Source of the DNA: Hyphomicrobium sp. MC1
GTDB taxonomy: Bacteria; Pseudomonadota; Alphaproteobacteria; Rhizobiales; Hyphomicrobiaceae
Direction: 5' to 3'
DNA length: 64,000 nucleotides
Assembly (NCBI RefSeq): GCF_000253295.1
Contig: NC_015717.1
Coordinates: 1,426,001-1,490,000, forward strand
Shown here: piece after piece, positions 1 to 9,979 of the stretch
How positions within the stretch are numbered: position 1 is the first letter of the stretch
Layout: the number at the start of each line of letters is the position of its first letter
Notes under the pieces: generated by a model
Database searches by the model: none
What the model saw: the letters and a program-made list of their open reading frames with translations, nothing else
Told to the model about the DNA's origin: nothing
Program-made: the position numbers and the translations under genes

Positions 1-1256
1 CTGGCCTTTCCAGGTTTTTCACCATCTCAAGCGACGCCAAGGCGCACGCGCCAGCGGAGACCAAGGGTCATTCGGAAAGCGGACATCAGCATGACGAGGG
101 GCATGCACATGACGCCGGTGGAGAGGCCGTAAACGAGGAAAACGGATCGGATGCTGCGCACGGCGAAGAAGCCGGTCACGAGCATCATGAGGGCCTCGAA
201 GTCTCGCAGGATCGGATCGATGCCGAAGGCATTGCGTTGACGGAAGCCGGAGCGGGTGTGCTCGATCGGAGCCTGACAGTGCCGGGAACGGTGATCGCAG
301 ACCGCAATCGCGTGGGGCGCGTTGCAGCCCAGGTTGTCGGCACAGTGGCCGAGTTGAAGAAGCGCCTTGGCGATGTCGTCGCGAAGAATGAAGTCGTCGC
401 CATCCTGGACAGCCGGGAAGTGGCCGATGCGAAGAGCGAATACATCAACGCGCTTGTCAACGCGAACCTGCAAGAGACGCTCTTCGATCGCGAAAAAACG
501 CTCTACGAGAAGCAGATTTCGGCGGAGCAGCGCTATTTGCGGGCGCAGGCTACCGATACCGAAGCGAAAGTCCGACGAGGCCTCGCGCATCAGAAGCTTG
601 CTGCTCTGGGCGTCAGCGAATTGGACATCCAAACGTTAAAGCAGCGCGGCCAATCCGCAACGAACCTGCAACGTTACGAAATTCGCGCGCCGATCGGCGG
701 GCGCATTGTCGAGCAGCTTGTCGATCTCGGAACACCCGTCGGGCGCGAGGGCGAAGCCAAGGAGCTTTATGCCATTGCCGATCTTTCGGTGGTGTGGATC
801 GAGCTTGCCGTTTCGATCAGTCACCTTCCCGATATCAAAGAGGGACAGAGCGTGCTGGTCAGCGGCAGCCAACCGGCCGAGACGACATCGGGAAAAATCA
901 TCTTTACGAGCCCGATGATCAATGAGGAGACGCGGACGGCGCGCGTCATCGCGTCGGTCGAGAATAAGGATCTGGCGCTACGGCCGGGTTCGTTCGTCAA
1001 CGCGGACATTCTTTTTGGAACGAAACCGGTTGGGCTGAAGCTTCCGAAAACCGCGCTGCAGACAGTCAAGGGTGAGACGATTGTTTATGTCCGCACCGAA
1101 CACGGCTTCGCAGCGCGCAAAGTGACGGTCGGCGGCACTGATGGCTCGTCTGTTGAGATCGTCGCTGGGATTGAGCCGGGCGAGACGGTTGCGGCGACGA
1201 ACACGTTCCTGCTCAAGGCCGAGAGCGGGAAATCCGAAGCTACGCATTCGCATTGA
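1..1256 (+). CDS. CzcB/CusB-type periplasmic adaptor of a metal RND efflux pump (5' partial)
   Basis: Membrane-fusion protein that links an inner-membrane RND metal pump to an outer-membrane channel. The reading frame is open to the left edge of the window (first full codon at base 3), so the gene starts outside; the ATG/TTG starts inside are not the true start. The visible N-terminal part is very rich in His, Asp and Glu (HXH-type clusters over bases 60-215), as in the metal-binding N-terminus of CzcB-like adaptors. It is followed by the barrel-sandwich/lipoyl half motifs, a helical hairpin (about bases 440-650) and the beta-barrel and membrane-proximal domains ending in a His-rich tail (THSH). 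The next gene, the czcA-like pump, starts 11 bases after the stop, so the two form an operon. Family assignment is firm; metal specificity is inferred from the partner. Confidence 0.9.
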   Translation, partial: GLSRFFTISSDAKAHAPAETKGHSESGHQHDEGHAHDAGGEAVNEENGSDAAHGEEAGHEHHEGLEVSQDRIDAEGIALTEAGAGVLDRSLTVPGTVIADRNRVGRVAAQVVGTVAELKKRLGDVVAKNEVVAILDSREVADAKSEYINALVNANLQETLFDREKTLYEKQISAEQRYLRAQATDTEAKVRRGLAHQKLAALGVSELDIQTLKQRGQSATNLQRYEIRAPIGGRIVEQLVDLGTPVGREGEAKELYAIADLSVVWIELAVSISHLPDIKEGQSVLVSGSQPAETTSGKIIFTSPMINEETRTARVIASVENKDLALRPGSFVNADILFGTKPVGLKLPKTALQTVKGETIVYVRTEHGFAARKVTVGGTDGSSVEIVAGIEPGETVAATNTFLLKAESGKSEATHSH

Positions 1257-1267
1257 GGACGCTCCCG

Positions 1268-4200
1268 ATGATTGCACAGGTGCTTGAATTTTCGGTCCGC
1301 CGTCGTTGGCTTGTCATTCTCCTGACACTGCTCGCCGCAAGCTACGGCGTATGGTCGCTTAATCGGCTGCTGATCGACGCCGTTCCCGACATCACGAACA
1401 ATCAGGTTCAGATCAATACCGTCGCGCCATCGTTGCCGCCGTTCGATATCGAAAAGCAGGTGACGTTTCCGATCGAGACGGCGCTTGCGGGGATACCGGG
1501 TCTTGAATACACGCGCTCGCTTAGTCGCAACGGCTTTTCGCAAGTCACGGCGGTTTTTACCGAAAGCACCGATATCTATTTCGCGCGCCAGCAAATCAGC
1601 GAGCGCTTGCGCGAAGTGGACGAGCGACTGCCGGCAGATGCTAAGCCGAGCCTTGGTCCGATTTCGACCGGCCTTGGTGAAATCTATATGTGGACCGTGG
1701 CTTTCGCGTCCAAAAGCGAACAGATGGGCGAGGTCGGGCCTCAAAGCGATGGCTCTTATGTGACGCCCGAGGGTCAACGTCTGACCAACGATATCGAGCG
1801 TGGCGCCTATCTGCGTACGGTCCAGGATTGGATCATCAAACCGCAGATCGCGAGCGTTCCCGGAATCGCTGGCGTCGACGTTATCGGTGGATACGAGAAG
1901 CAATATCTCGTGCAAGCGGATCCCGCGCGTCTGACAGCCCTCAATCTTTCCTTTGGTGACATCGTCGAAGCGCTTGAGAAAAATAACGTCAACCGCGGGG
2001 CCGGCATTTTCGAGCAAAGCGGCGAGGGGCTTGCGGTTCTCAGCACCGGACGGCTCGAAAACATGCCCGATATCGGCAACGTCGTCGTGACGACGCGTGG
2101 CGGATCGCCGGTGAGGATTAAAGACGTCGCGCAGGTCACGATCGGCCGCGAGTTGCGCACCGGCAGTGCAAGCATTAACGGGCAGGAGGCCGTCGTCGGC
2201 ACGGCGCTAATGCTGATTGGCGAGAACAGCCGGACGGTGTCGTCGGCCGTCAGTAAAAAGATCGACGAGCTTTCGAAGTCGCTGCCACCGGGCATTGCGT
2301 TGCGACCGGTGCTTGACCGGACCGTGCTGGTCGATGCCACCATTTCGACGGTCGCAAAGAACCTGCTCGAAGGTGCGCTTCTTGTCGTTGTTGTTCTGTT
2401 CGTTCTGCTCGGGAATATTCGTGCAGCGGTTATAGCGGCGCTGGTCATACCCATTGCCATGCTGCTGACGCTCACCGGGATGGTACAGGCGAAGATCAGC
2501 GCCAACTTGATGAGCCTCGGTGCGCTCGATTTTGGTCTGATCGTCGACGGTGCTGTCATCATCGTCGAGAATGCACTGAGACAGATTTCTGAGCGACAGC
2601 ACGCTTTGAAGCGTGTGCTCAGTCTCGATGAACGCTTGGAAACGGTGACCAAGTCGGCGGAGGAGATGATCAAGCCGTCCGTCTACGGTCAGGCGATCAT
2701 TATTCTAGTTTATGTGCCGCTGCTGACGTTTTCCGGCGTTGAAGGAAAAATGTTCGAGCCGATGGCGGTCACCGTTATCATGGCGCTCATCGCGGCTTTC
2801 GTTCTGTCGCTGACATTCGTTCCAGCGGCCATTGCGGTTGCAATCAGCGGGCGTGTTGTCGAGGCCGAGAGCTTGCCTGTTCGGGCGATCAAGAGTGTGT
2901 ATGAACCTCTGCTTCGCGCGACGCTCAACAGGCCTTTGCTACCGATCATGGTGGGCGTGGCGCTCTTTGCCGGAGCGCTGATGCTGTTCGGACGGCTCGG
3001 GCAGGAGTTCATCCCGACGCTTGATGAGAAGAACCTCTCGATGCATGCGATGCGGATACCGAGTACGTCGCTGACGCAATCGCAGGATATGCAGCTTAGA
3101 GTCGAAAAAATCGTCAGCTCGTTTCCGCAGGTTTCGCTTGTGTATTCCAAGACGGGCACTGCCGAGGTTGCATCCGATCCGATGCCGCCGAACGTTTCGG
3201 ATACATTTATTATTCTGAAGCCGGAATCGGAATGGCCTGATCCTTCGCTCAGCAAGCAAGCGCTCGTTGGGAAAATTCAGGAGAAGCTCGAAAAGCTTCT
3301 AGGAAATAACTTTTCGTTCTCGCAACCAATTCAGATGCGCTTCAACGAGCTGCTAGCCGGTGCGCGTGGTGATCTCGCCGTTAAAGTTTTCGGCGATGAA
3401 TTCGGCCAGATGCTGGAGGGCGCAAATGCGATCGCCCGGATTTTACGCGGCACGGAGGGTGCGACGGACGTCAGTATCGAACAAGCTCAAGGTCTGCCGT
3501 TCCTTGAGATCAAGCTGAAGAAGAACGAGATCGCGCGGTTCGGATTGAGCGCGTTCGCTGTGCAAGAGGTGATCGGCGCGGCGATGGCCGGGCGCTCTGC
3601 CGGGGTGATTTTCGAAGGCGATAGGCAGTTTCCTGTTGTCGTCCGGTTGCCGGACGCGATGCGCGCGGATCTCGAAAAGCTGAAGCACATTCCTGTTGCG
3701 TTACCGCCGAACAGCGCAGGCCGCATTGCCACCATTCCGCTGGAACAAGTTGCGAGCTTTGCCGTGACTGAGGGACCGAACCAGGTCTCACGCGAGAATG
3801 GCAAGCGGCGCATCGTCGTGACGGCAAACGTGCGCGGGCGCGATATCGCGTCCGTCGTCGCGGAGGCACAAACGAAGGTCGCAGAAGAGGTGAAGCTGCC
3901 GACGGGCTATTACATCGCCTGGGGCGGCCAGTTTGAAAATATGGCTGCAGCGCAGCAGCGTCTCGCCGTCGTTGTGCCAGCCTGTTTTCTGCTGATCTTT
4001 CTGCTGCTCTATTCCGCCCTTGGCTCACCACGCGATGCCATCCTGGTATTCAGCGCTGTCCCACTCGCTTTGACCGGCGGCGTCATTGCTCTTTGGTTTC
4101 GCGACATGCCGTTCTCGGTTTCGGCCGCGGTCGGCTTTATCGCGTTATCGGGTGTCGCGGTTCTCAACGGGCTCGTCATGCTGACATACATCAAGCAACT

Positions 4201-4489
4201 GATGGCGGCGGGATTGCCGGCGGCGGAAGCAATACGCCAGGGTGCGCTGGCCCGTTTGCGGCCTGTCGTGATGACGGCGCTTGTCGCGTCGCTCGGGTTT
4301 TTGCCGATGGCGCTCGCAACGGGAACGGGGGCGGAAGTGCAGCGGCCGCTGGCAACGGTCGTCATTGGCGGGTTGTTGAGCGCAACGCTGCTGACACTGC
4401 TCGTACTGCCGGCGCTGTCAATTTGGTTTGGTTCGCGTGCCGCAGCGGCGAAACGGACGCCAACGGCTGTTCCTGCGGCCGCGGAATAG
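1268..4489 (+). CDS. CzcA-type heavy-metal efflux RND transporter
   Basis: Proton-driven inner-membrane pump of the HME-RND family, 1073 residues, the usual length. It shows the duplicated RND architecture: first membrane helix at residues 12-30, large periplasmic loop, helix block at about 365-540, second periplasmic loop, second helix block at about 890-1055. The TM4 motif around residues 416-434 contains DFGLIVDGAVIIVEN. This acidic pattern is typical of the divalent-cation (Zn/Co/Cd/Ni) HME members and differs from the Cu/Ag (CusA) pattern. The chosen ATG has GAGG eight bases upstream; an in-frame TTG 15 bases earlier is less likely. It lies directly after the adaptor gene and ends 13 bases from the convergent fcl gene, with no outer-membrane factor gene in the window. 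Exact metal is uncertain. Confidence 0.93.
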   Translation: MIAQVLEFSVRRRWLVILLTLLAASYGVWSLNRLLIDAVPDITNNQVQINTVAPSLPPFDIEKQVTFPIETALAGIPGLEYTRSLSRNGFSQVTAVFTESTDIYFARQQISERLREVDERLPADAKPSLGPISTGLGEIYMWTVAFASKSEQMGEVGPQSDGSYVTPEGQRLTNDIERGAYLRTVQDWIIKPQIASVPGIAGVDVIGGYEKQYLVQADPARLTALNLSFGDIVEALEKNNVNRGAGIFEQSGEGLAVLSTGRLENMPDIGNVVVTTRGGSPVRIKDVAQVTIGRELRTGSASINGQEAVVGTALMLIGENSRTVSSAVSKKIDELSKSLPPGIALRPVLDRTVLVDATISTVAKNLLEGALLVVVVLFVLLGNIRAAVIAALVIPIAMLLTLTGMVQAKISANLMSLGALDFGLIVDGAVIIVENALRQISERQHALKRVLSLDERLETVTKSAEEMIKPSVYGQAIIILVYVPLLTFSGVEGKMFEPMAVTVIMALIAAFVLSLTFVPAAIAVAISGRVVEAESLPVRAIKSVYEPLLRATLNRPLLPIMVGVALFAGALMLFGRLGQEFIPTLDEKNLSMHAMRIPSTSLTQSQDMQLRVEKIVSSFPQVSLVYSKTGTAEVASDPMPPNVSDTFIILKPESEWPDPSLSKQALVGKIQEKLEKLLGNNFSFSQPIQMRFNELLAGARGDLAVKVFGDEFGQMLEGANAIARILRGTEGATDVSIEQAQGLPFLEIKLKKNEIARFGLSAFAVQEVIGAAMAGRSAGVIFEGDRQFPVVVRLPDAMRADLEKLKHIPVALPPNSAGRIATIPLEQVASFAVTEGPNQVSRENGKRRIVVTANVRGRDIASVVAEAQTKVAEEVKLPTGYYIAWGGQFENMAAAQQRLAVVVPACFLLIFLLLYSALGSPRDAILVFSAVPLALTGGVIALWFRDMPFSVSAAVGFIALSGVAVLNGLVMLTYIKQLMAAGLPAAEAIRQGALARLRPVVMTALVASLGFLPMALATGTGAEVQRPLATVVIGGLLSATLLTLLVLPALSIWFGSRAAAAKRTPTAVPAAAE

Positions 4490-4502
4490 GTGCGGGCTGC
4501 AA

Positions 4503-5456
4503 TCAGGCCGTCAACCGCGCCGTCGCTTCGTTATCCTTGAACCAGTTGTAGGCTTCGGTGAGGCCGTCGCGCAGGCCGTAGCGCGGCGTCCAGCCCGTGG
4601 CCTTCAGCTTGGAGACGTCGAGCAGCTTGCGCGGCGTGCCGTCGGGCTTCGTCGGATCGGTGACGATCTTGCCGTTGAAGCCGACGACGTCGCATACCAA
4701 GCGCGCTAGGTCGAGAATGGTGATGTCTTCGCCCGTGCCGACATTGACATGCTCAGAACCTGAATAGACTTTCATCAAATGCACAACGGCGCGGGCAGCA
4801 TCATTGACGTGAAGAAATTCGCGTCGCGGTGTGCCCGAGCCCCAGATGGTAATTTCTCCGGCGCCGGACTTCTTCGCGTCATGTACTTTGCGTAAAAGTG
4901 CCGGGATGACATGGCTTTTGAGCGGATCATAGTTGTCGCCCGGGCCGTAAAGATTGGTCGGCATCGCCGAGACGAAATCGGCGCCATACTGACGGCGATA
5001 GGCTTCGCAGAGTTTCAGCCCGGCGATCTTGGCGATGGCGTACCATTCGTTCGTCGGCTCCAGACTTCCCGTCAGAAGGGCGCTTTCGGGGATCGGTTGC
5101 GGCGCGAACTTCGGGTAGATGCATGAGGAACCGAGATACAAAAGCTTCTCGACGCCGCTGCGGAAGGCTGCGTCGATAACGTTCATTTCGATGGCGAGAT
5201 TGTCGTAGAGAAATTCCGCCGGGTAGGTGTCGTTTGCGAGAATGCCGCCGACTTTCGCTGCCGCAAGAAACACGGCGTCCGGCTTTTCGCGATTGAACCA
5301 CTCTCTGACGCGCGCTTGATCTCGGAGATCGATCTGGTCGCGACCAACCGTCAGGACGATGCAGTTTTCGTTCTGTAGCAGACGGAGGATCGCCGATCCG
5401 ACCATGCCGCGGTGGCCGGCGACGAATATGCGCTTGTTGGTCAGATCAAAAGACAT
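4503..5456 (-). CDS. fcl: GDP-L-fucose synthase
   Basis: NADPH-dependent 3,5-epimerase/4-reductase that turns GDP-4-keto-6-deoxymannose into GDP-L-fucose for surface polysaccharide or LPS. It is an extended SDR protein of 317 residues, the usual length. The N-terminal nucleotide site is GHRGMVGS (residues 10-17), and the catalytic Ser and YxxxK (YAIAK, near residues 135-139) are present. The start at 5456 has AGGAAG just upstream; an ATG 24 bases earlier lacks a comparable site. It follows gmd by 27 bases, so the two consecutive enzymes of the pathway are encoded as an operon. Confidence 0.95.
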   Translation of the reverse strand: MSFDLTNKRIFVAGHRGMVGSAILRLLQNENCIVLTVGRDQIDLRDQARVREWFNREKPDAVFLAAAKVGGILANDTYPAEFLYDNLAIEMNVIDAAFRSGVEKLLYLGSSCIYPKFAPQPIPESALLTGSLEPTNEWYAIAKIAGLKLCEAYRRQYGADFVSAMPTNLYGPGDNYDPLKSHVIPALLRKVHDAKKSGAGEITIWGSGTPRREFLHVNDAARAVVHLMKVYSGSEHVNVGTGEDITILDLARLVCDVVGFNGKIVTDPTKPDGTPRKLLDVSKLKATGWTPRYGLRDGLTEAYNWFKDNEATARLTA

Positions 5457-5483
5457 CGCTTCCTCGCATGGTCTTCGCACTTG

Positions 5484-6557
5484 CTATTCGTTGAGGCTAT
5501 TGCGCCAGCTTTCGCGTTCGAGGAGCGCGAGGTCGGCGGCGACCATTTCTTTAACGAGCTCCTGGAAGCCGACCTTGTGGTGCCAGCCTAGTTCGTTGCG
5601 GGCCTTGCTTGGATCTCCGAGCAAGAGATCGACTTCTGTCGGACGAAAATAGCGCGGATCAATGCGAACCAACTCGTCACCGGTTTTGACATCGTAGCCG
5701 ATCTCATCGACACCGTGGCCCTTCCAGGCGATGGACTTGCCGACTTCGGCAAATGCTAGCCCAACGAATTCGCGCACGGAATGGGATTCTCCCGTTGCTA
5801 GCACGTAGTCGCCCGGTTTTTCGTTTTGGACCATCATCCACATGCCTTCGACGTAGTCTTTCGCGTGGCCCCAATCGCGTTTGGCGTCCAGATTGCCAAG
5901 ATAAAGTGCTGACTGCAAACCTGCGGCGATGCGAACAACGGCGCGCGTGATCTTGCGGGTCACGAAGGTTTCACCGCGGAGCGGACTTTCGTGGTTGAAC
6001 AGAATGCCATTCGAGGTGTGCATGCCGTAGGCTTCGCGGTAATTGACGGTGATCCAGTAGGCATAAAGCTTGGCGACGCCATAAGGCGAACGCGGATAAA
6101 ATGGCGTCGCTTCCTTCTGCGGCGTTTCATGCACCTTGCCGTAAAGCTCGGATGTGGAAGCCTGATAGAAACGGACCGAATTCTCGAGTTTGAGGATGCG
6201 TAGCGCTTCGAGGAAACGCAGCACGCCCATGGCGTCGGCGTTTGCCGTGTATTCCGGCGTCTCGAAACTTACCTGGACGTGGCTTTGTGCGGCGAGATTA
6301 TAGATTTCATCGGGCCGGGTTTCCTGGACGAGGCGGATGATGTTGGTTGAATCCGTCAGGTCGCCATAGTGCATGAAGAATGACGTGCTCGCCTCATGCG
6401 GATCCTGATAGATTTCGTCGACGCGTTGGGTGTTGAATGATGACGATCGTCGCTTAATGCCGTGGACGACGTAGCCCTTATCGAGAAGAAAGCGCACAAG
6501 GTAGGCGCCGTCCTGACCGGTGACACCCGAAATCAATGCAGTCTTGCTTTTGCTCAT
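5484..6557 (-). CDS. gmd: GDP-mannose 4,6-dehydratase
   Basis: Converts GDP-D-mannose to GDP-4-keto-6-deoxy-D-mannose, the first committed step to GDP-fucose and related 6-deoxyhexoses. It has 357 residues with the Rossmann motif GVTGQDGAYL (residues 11-20), the STSELYGKV segment, and the active-site YxxxK in SPYGVAKLYAYW. First gene of the gmd-fcl pair. No glycosyltransferase that would use GDP-fucose lies beside it, so the product it feeds cannot be read from the window. Confidence 0.96.
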   Translation of the reverse strand: MSKSKTALISGVTGQDGAYLVRFLLDKGYVVHGIKRRSSSFNTQRVDEIYQDPHEASTSFFMHYGDLTDSTNIIRLVQETRPDEIYNLAAQSHVQVSFETPEYTANADAMGVLRFLEALRILKLENSVRFYQASTSELYGKVHETPQKEATPFYPRSPYGVAKLYAYWITVNYREAYGMHTSNGILFNHESPLRGETFVTRKITRAVVRIAAGLQSALYLGNLDAKRDWGHAKDYVEGMWMMVQNEKPGDYVLATGESHSVREFVGLAFAEVGKSIAWKGHGVDEIGYDVKTGDELVRIDPRYFRPTEVDLLLGDPSKARNELGWHHKVGFQELVKEMVAADLALLERESWRNSLNE

Positions 6558-6783
6558 GCCATTTCCCCCAAGTCCCGCCGAGATTTATGTGGGGTTGTCG
6601 CTTTGAGCGCAATACGAATGCGCGAGATTCTTTTTTTGTTTGATCAGTCCGTAGACATTTTTTGGGAGGGCTGAAACGGCGGCACGGTCCGTCCGAGGCT
6701 GTTGCGAAGCTTGCAGTTATTTTCGAAACTGATGCCGATGAAATTTGCGGCAGAAACTTACGTCGCTCTCGGTATTCCGAAAG

Positions 6784-8370
6784 TTATCGGCTGGCGGTCG
6801 CTGTATGAACCGGTTGGTGCCCTTCCGTCGCCTTCATGAAGACGACGGCAATTGCTGCGACCACCAGGACGACGGCCATGACATAGAACGCGTCGGAGAA
6901 AGCCATGATCAGCGACTGCTGGGCGACAAGGTTGCCGAGCAGAATTTCTGCTTGATGGTAGGCGCGTCCGGAGTCCGGCAAGCTGTGAGCTTCGAAATAG
7001 TGCTGCATGCGGGTAAGGAAGGATTGATCCGTCAGATTGTAAGGCGTTACCGACTGACCGATGATATTGGAATGAAATTGTTCGCGCTTGGTGATGATGG
7101 TCGCGAGAGCCGCCGTCCCGATCGCGCCTCCAAGGCTGCGCAGCATGTTGAATAAGCCTGACGCAGCTGCGGACTCTTTCGGAGCCACGCTGTTCGTCGC
7201 CAGAACCGAGAGCGGCGAAAGTAGGATCGCCTGGCCGAGGGCGCGTACGATGTTGGTATAGAAAAACTGTTGTCCCGCGTCGTTGAAGCTCAAATGCGTA
7301 TTCATGAAGCAGCTGACTGCGAAGATGCTGAGGCCTGTGCAAACGATCAAGCGGGCATCGAAACGCTGCAAGAGGAAGGGGACGAATGGAATGATGAGCA
7401 GCTGCGGAAGTCCGGCCGATGCGAGCACGAGGCCGATCTGTTGGGCGTTGTAGCCCTGGACCTCGTCGAGATACGCCGGAAGCACATAGATTGATCCGAA
7501 CAGCGCGAAGCCGACGAGTGTATTCGCCAACGTTCCGAGGCCGAAACTCCGTCGAGCGAGCAGGCGAAGTTGCACGGCGGGCTTCTCGACGGTGAGTTCA
7601 ATGACGACGAAGATCGTCAGCATGACCGCCGAGATGATCGCAAGATGCACGATGAATGGCGAGCCAAACCAATCGTCCTTGTTGCCTTCATCCAGGACGG
7701 TTTGCAGGCAGGCGAGACCGATTGCCATTGTCGCGATGCCGAACCAATCGCCTTCCCGCAAAAGGCGAAGCTGCATCGGTTGACGATCGAGCGTCGGGTA
7801 AAGCAGTGATAGCATCACCGCGCCGGGAACAAGATTGACGAAGAAGATATAGGGCCAGCCGTATTGTTCGGTGAGAATGCCGCCGATGGTCGGGCCGATG
7901 GCGGGGCCGAACGTGGCGGTGAGCGCGAATGCAGCCAAGCCGATGGGGCGCTGGCTTTCGGGGAGCTTTGTCAACACGGCCGTGAAGGCCATCGGGATCA
8001 TGACGCCGCCGGTGAAGCCCTGGAAGCCGCGCATCACGATCATGGTGCTGAGATTGCCCGCAAAGGCGCAGGCGACTGAGAAGATGAGGAACAGCACGAC
8101 GTTCGACAACAGGAAGCGGCGGAAGCCAAACACGCGGCTGAGGTAATCCGTCAACGGGATCATGATGATTTCGCCGATCAGATACGAGGTCGAGATCCAG
8201 GTTCCATTATCGACTCCGGTGCCGATGCCGCCTTCGATTTCAGGCAGGGACGAATTGACGATCTGGATATCGAGGACGGCGATAAGCGCACCCAACATGC
8301 ATCCCGAAACTGCGATCCATGTCCGTAGCGAGGCCCGCTCGCTGTCTGGGCTGGCGGGAGCATCGCTCAT
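6784..8370 (-). CDS. EmrB/QacA-type DHA2 drug efflux MFS permease
   Basis: Fourteen-helix major facilitator of the DHA2 family (528 residues), a proton-driven inner-membrane exporter of hydrophobic toxic compounds. The sequence has regularly spaced hydrophobic helices, the motif A-like loop DYLSRVFGFRR (near residue 78) and the motif C-like helix ALTATFGPAIGPTIGG (about residues 149-164) typical of antiporters. Its ATG overlaps the stop of the upstream emrA-like gene by four bases (ATGA), so the pair is translationally coupled. No TolC homologue is nearby. The substrate cannot be told from sequence. Confidence 0.92.
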   Translation of the reverse strand: MSDAPASPDSERASLRTWIAVSGCMLGALIAVLDIQIVNSSLPEIEGGIGTGVDNGTWISTSYLIGEIIMIPLTDYLSRVFGFRRFLLSNVVLFLIFSVACAFAGNLSTMIVMRGFQGFTGGVMIPMAFTAVLTKLPESQRPIGLAAFALTATFGPAIGPTIGGILTEQYGWPYIFFVNLVPGAVMLSLLYPTLDRQPMQLRLLREGDWFGIATMAIGLACLQTVLDEGNKDDWFGSPFIVHLAIISAVMLTIFVVIELTVEKPAVQLRLLARRSFGLGTLANTLVGFALFGSIYVLPAYLDEVQGYNAQQIGLVLASAGLPQLLIIPFVPFLLQRFDARLIVCTGLSIFAVSCFMNTHLSFNDAGQQFFYTNIVRALGQAILLSPLSVLATNSVAPKESAAASGLFNMLRSLGGAIGTAALATIITKREQFHSNIIGQSVTPYNLTDQSFLTRMQHYFEAHSLPDSGRAYHQAEILLGNLVAQQSLIMAFSDAFYVMAVVLVVAAIAVVFMKATEGHQPVHTATASR

Positions 8371-9623
8371 GGCGCTTGCTTCGTTGTGGGCTTTGCGGAC
8401 GGCGTTTTGTGGCGTGTGTCGATCGTCGTGATAACCGACATGCCGGGACGCAGCTTGCCGGCAAACGGATCGTTCAGGTCGACGTATATCTTCACCGGGA
8501 TGCGCTGGACGATTTTCGTGAAGTTGCCCGTTGCGTTGTCCGGTGGGAGAAGAGCGAATTCCTGGCCGCTCGCCGGAGCGATGCTGCCGACATAGCCCTG
8601 CACGGTGTTGTCGTCGAATGTGTCTACGGCAATCGTGACCGGCTGCCCGGGGCGGACATCAGCGAGTTCCGTTTCCTTGAAGTTGGCAATGATGTAGGCC
8701 TTCTTGAGCGGCACCACCGCAAGCAGCTCGGTTCCGGGTTGGGCATACTGACCGACCCGCACCGTGCGATCGCCGATGATGCCATCTACCGGTGAGGTAA
8801 TCGTCGTATAGCCTAGGTTGATCTCCGCCTGTTCAAGCGTCGCATTGTTCTGCGAAAGCATGGCCCGTGCTTGCTTGAGTTCGGCAGTCAACGTCGCAAT
8901 CTGTTTTTTGGCTGCTTCCAGTGCCGCCCTATCTTTCGCAAGCGTGGCCTGTGCCGTGCCGATTTGCGAGGCCGCCTGTTGCTCGTCTTGAACGGAACCG
9001 TATCCTTCGTTTGCGAGTGTGCCGAACCGCTGATTGTTCTGTTGGGCGTATTTTTCGGTCGCTTCGTCGGCCTTGATGGTCGCCTCGGCTTCGCTCACGA
9101 TGGCTTGCTGTTCGCCGATCTGAGCCTGGTCGGTGGCAATGGCCGCTTCCGCCTGTCTGACGCCGGCTTTCGCCTGATCGACGGCCGCCTTGTAATCGCG
9201 CTGATCAATGATTGCGAGGACCTGGCCGGCTTTGACGCGCTGATTATCGTCGACGTACAGAGCGGCGATATCGCCGGATACTTGTGGAGCGATGGCGACG
9301 ACGTCAGCTTGCACATATGCGTCGTCGGTCGAGACTTCAAAGCGCCACCCGGTCCAATATTTCCAGCCGGTATAGATGCCGCTGCCGATAACTGCCGCAG
9401 CAACAACAGCGATAAGAATGTGCCGGGGACCGAAGGGTAGCCAATGATGCGATTTTCCCGCCGTGTTTGCAGAATCCTGATCCGGTAAAGCGCTCGGCGC
9501 GGGCGCGATTATTTCCCTTGCCGTCGGGACCATGCTTTCAGACTTCGCAGTCTCGTGCGCCATTACGTGCGTCGTTTCGGGTGCCGCCTCGGTTGCGACG
9601 ATGTCGGTGCCTGCGGTCAACAT
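8367..9623 (-). CDS. EmrA/HlyD-type membrane-fusion protein
   Basis: Periplasmic adaptor that works with the DHA2 permease downstream. It has an N-terminal cytoplasmic stretch, one membrane helix (HILIAVVAAAVIGSGIYTGW), a biotinyl-lipoyl half (VAIAPQVSGDIAALYVDDNQ), a long Ala/Gln/Glu-rich coiled coil, the second lipoyl half and a beta-barrel domain. The ATG at 9623 has GGAG nine bases upstream and gives 418 residues. In-frame starts at 9632, 9638 and a GTG at 9668 also exist, so the N-terminus is uncertain by up to 15 residues. The 182 bases upstream, to the next small gene, hold its promoter region. Confidence 0.9.
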   Translation of the reverse strand: MLTAGTDIVATEAAPETTHVMAHETAKSESMVPTAREIIAPAPSALPDQDSANTAGKSHHWLPFGPRHILIAVVAAAVIGSGIYTGWKYWTGWRFEVSTDDAYVQADVVAIAPQVSGDIAALYVDDNQRVKAGQVLAIIDQRDYKAAVDQAKAGVRQAEAAIATDQAQIGEQQAIVSEAEATIKADEATEKYAQQNNQRFGTLANEGYGSVQDEQQAASQIGTAQATLAKDRAALEAAKKQIATLTAELKQARAMLSQNNATLEQAEINLGYTTITSPVDGIIGDRTVRVGQYAQPGTELLAVVPLKKAYIIANFKETELADVRPGQPVTIAVDTFDDNTVQGYVGSIAPASGQEFALLPPDNATGNFTKIVQRIPVKIYVDLNDPFAGKLRPGMSVITTIDTRHKTPSAKPTTKQAP

Positions 9624-9850
9624 AGTCCACATCTCCATCTCGGCTCTTGCCAAGATATAAAAGACCACTCGGCAGCTCAGCTATTTAACCTTTGGCGCCG
9701 TTGGCCATACGTTTGGAAAGACCAGCTATACGTGTGTTTAATGATGTGCCCGCTTTGCGCCGACGTCGGCGAGAATGAAGAAAAGGGGCGCGCCGTTCAG
9801 CGCTCCCCCTCCGAGATGCATCTTCTTTTGTAGGCTTATGTCTTGCGGTT

Positions 9851-9973
9851 TTACCGGATCACGAAACACTGTGCCGTGCCGGACGTCTTGAAATCACCGT
9901 TGCAATGGGGCGATGCGAATGCGCCCGAAACACCAGAGACCAGAAGCGCCACTGCGAGGATTGCGACTTTCAT
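9851..9973 (-). CDS. Small exported peptide (40 aa), unknown function
   Basis: Short open frame of 40 codons. It encodes a clear signal peptide (MKVAILAVALLVSGVSGAFA) followed by a short mature part containing two cysteines (CNGDF and QCFVI). GGAG lies eight bases before the chosen ATG; an ATG two codons earlier is too close to that site. The two cysteines could form a disulphide in the periplasm. I do not recognise a family. The signal-peptide pattern plus a well-placed ribosome-binding site support it as a real gene. Confidence 0.6.
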   Translation of the reverse strand: MKVAILAVALLVSGVSGAFASPHCNGDFKTSGTAQCFVIR

Positions 9974-9979
9974 TTTCAT

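Noticed and set aside
1085..2017. 310-codon minus-strand frame overlapping the czcB/czcA junction
   Set aside because: Mirror frame of two certain genes, a result of GC-rich codon usage.
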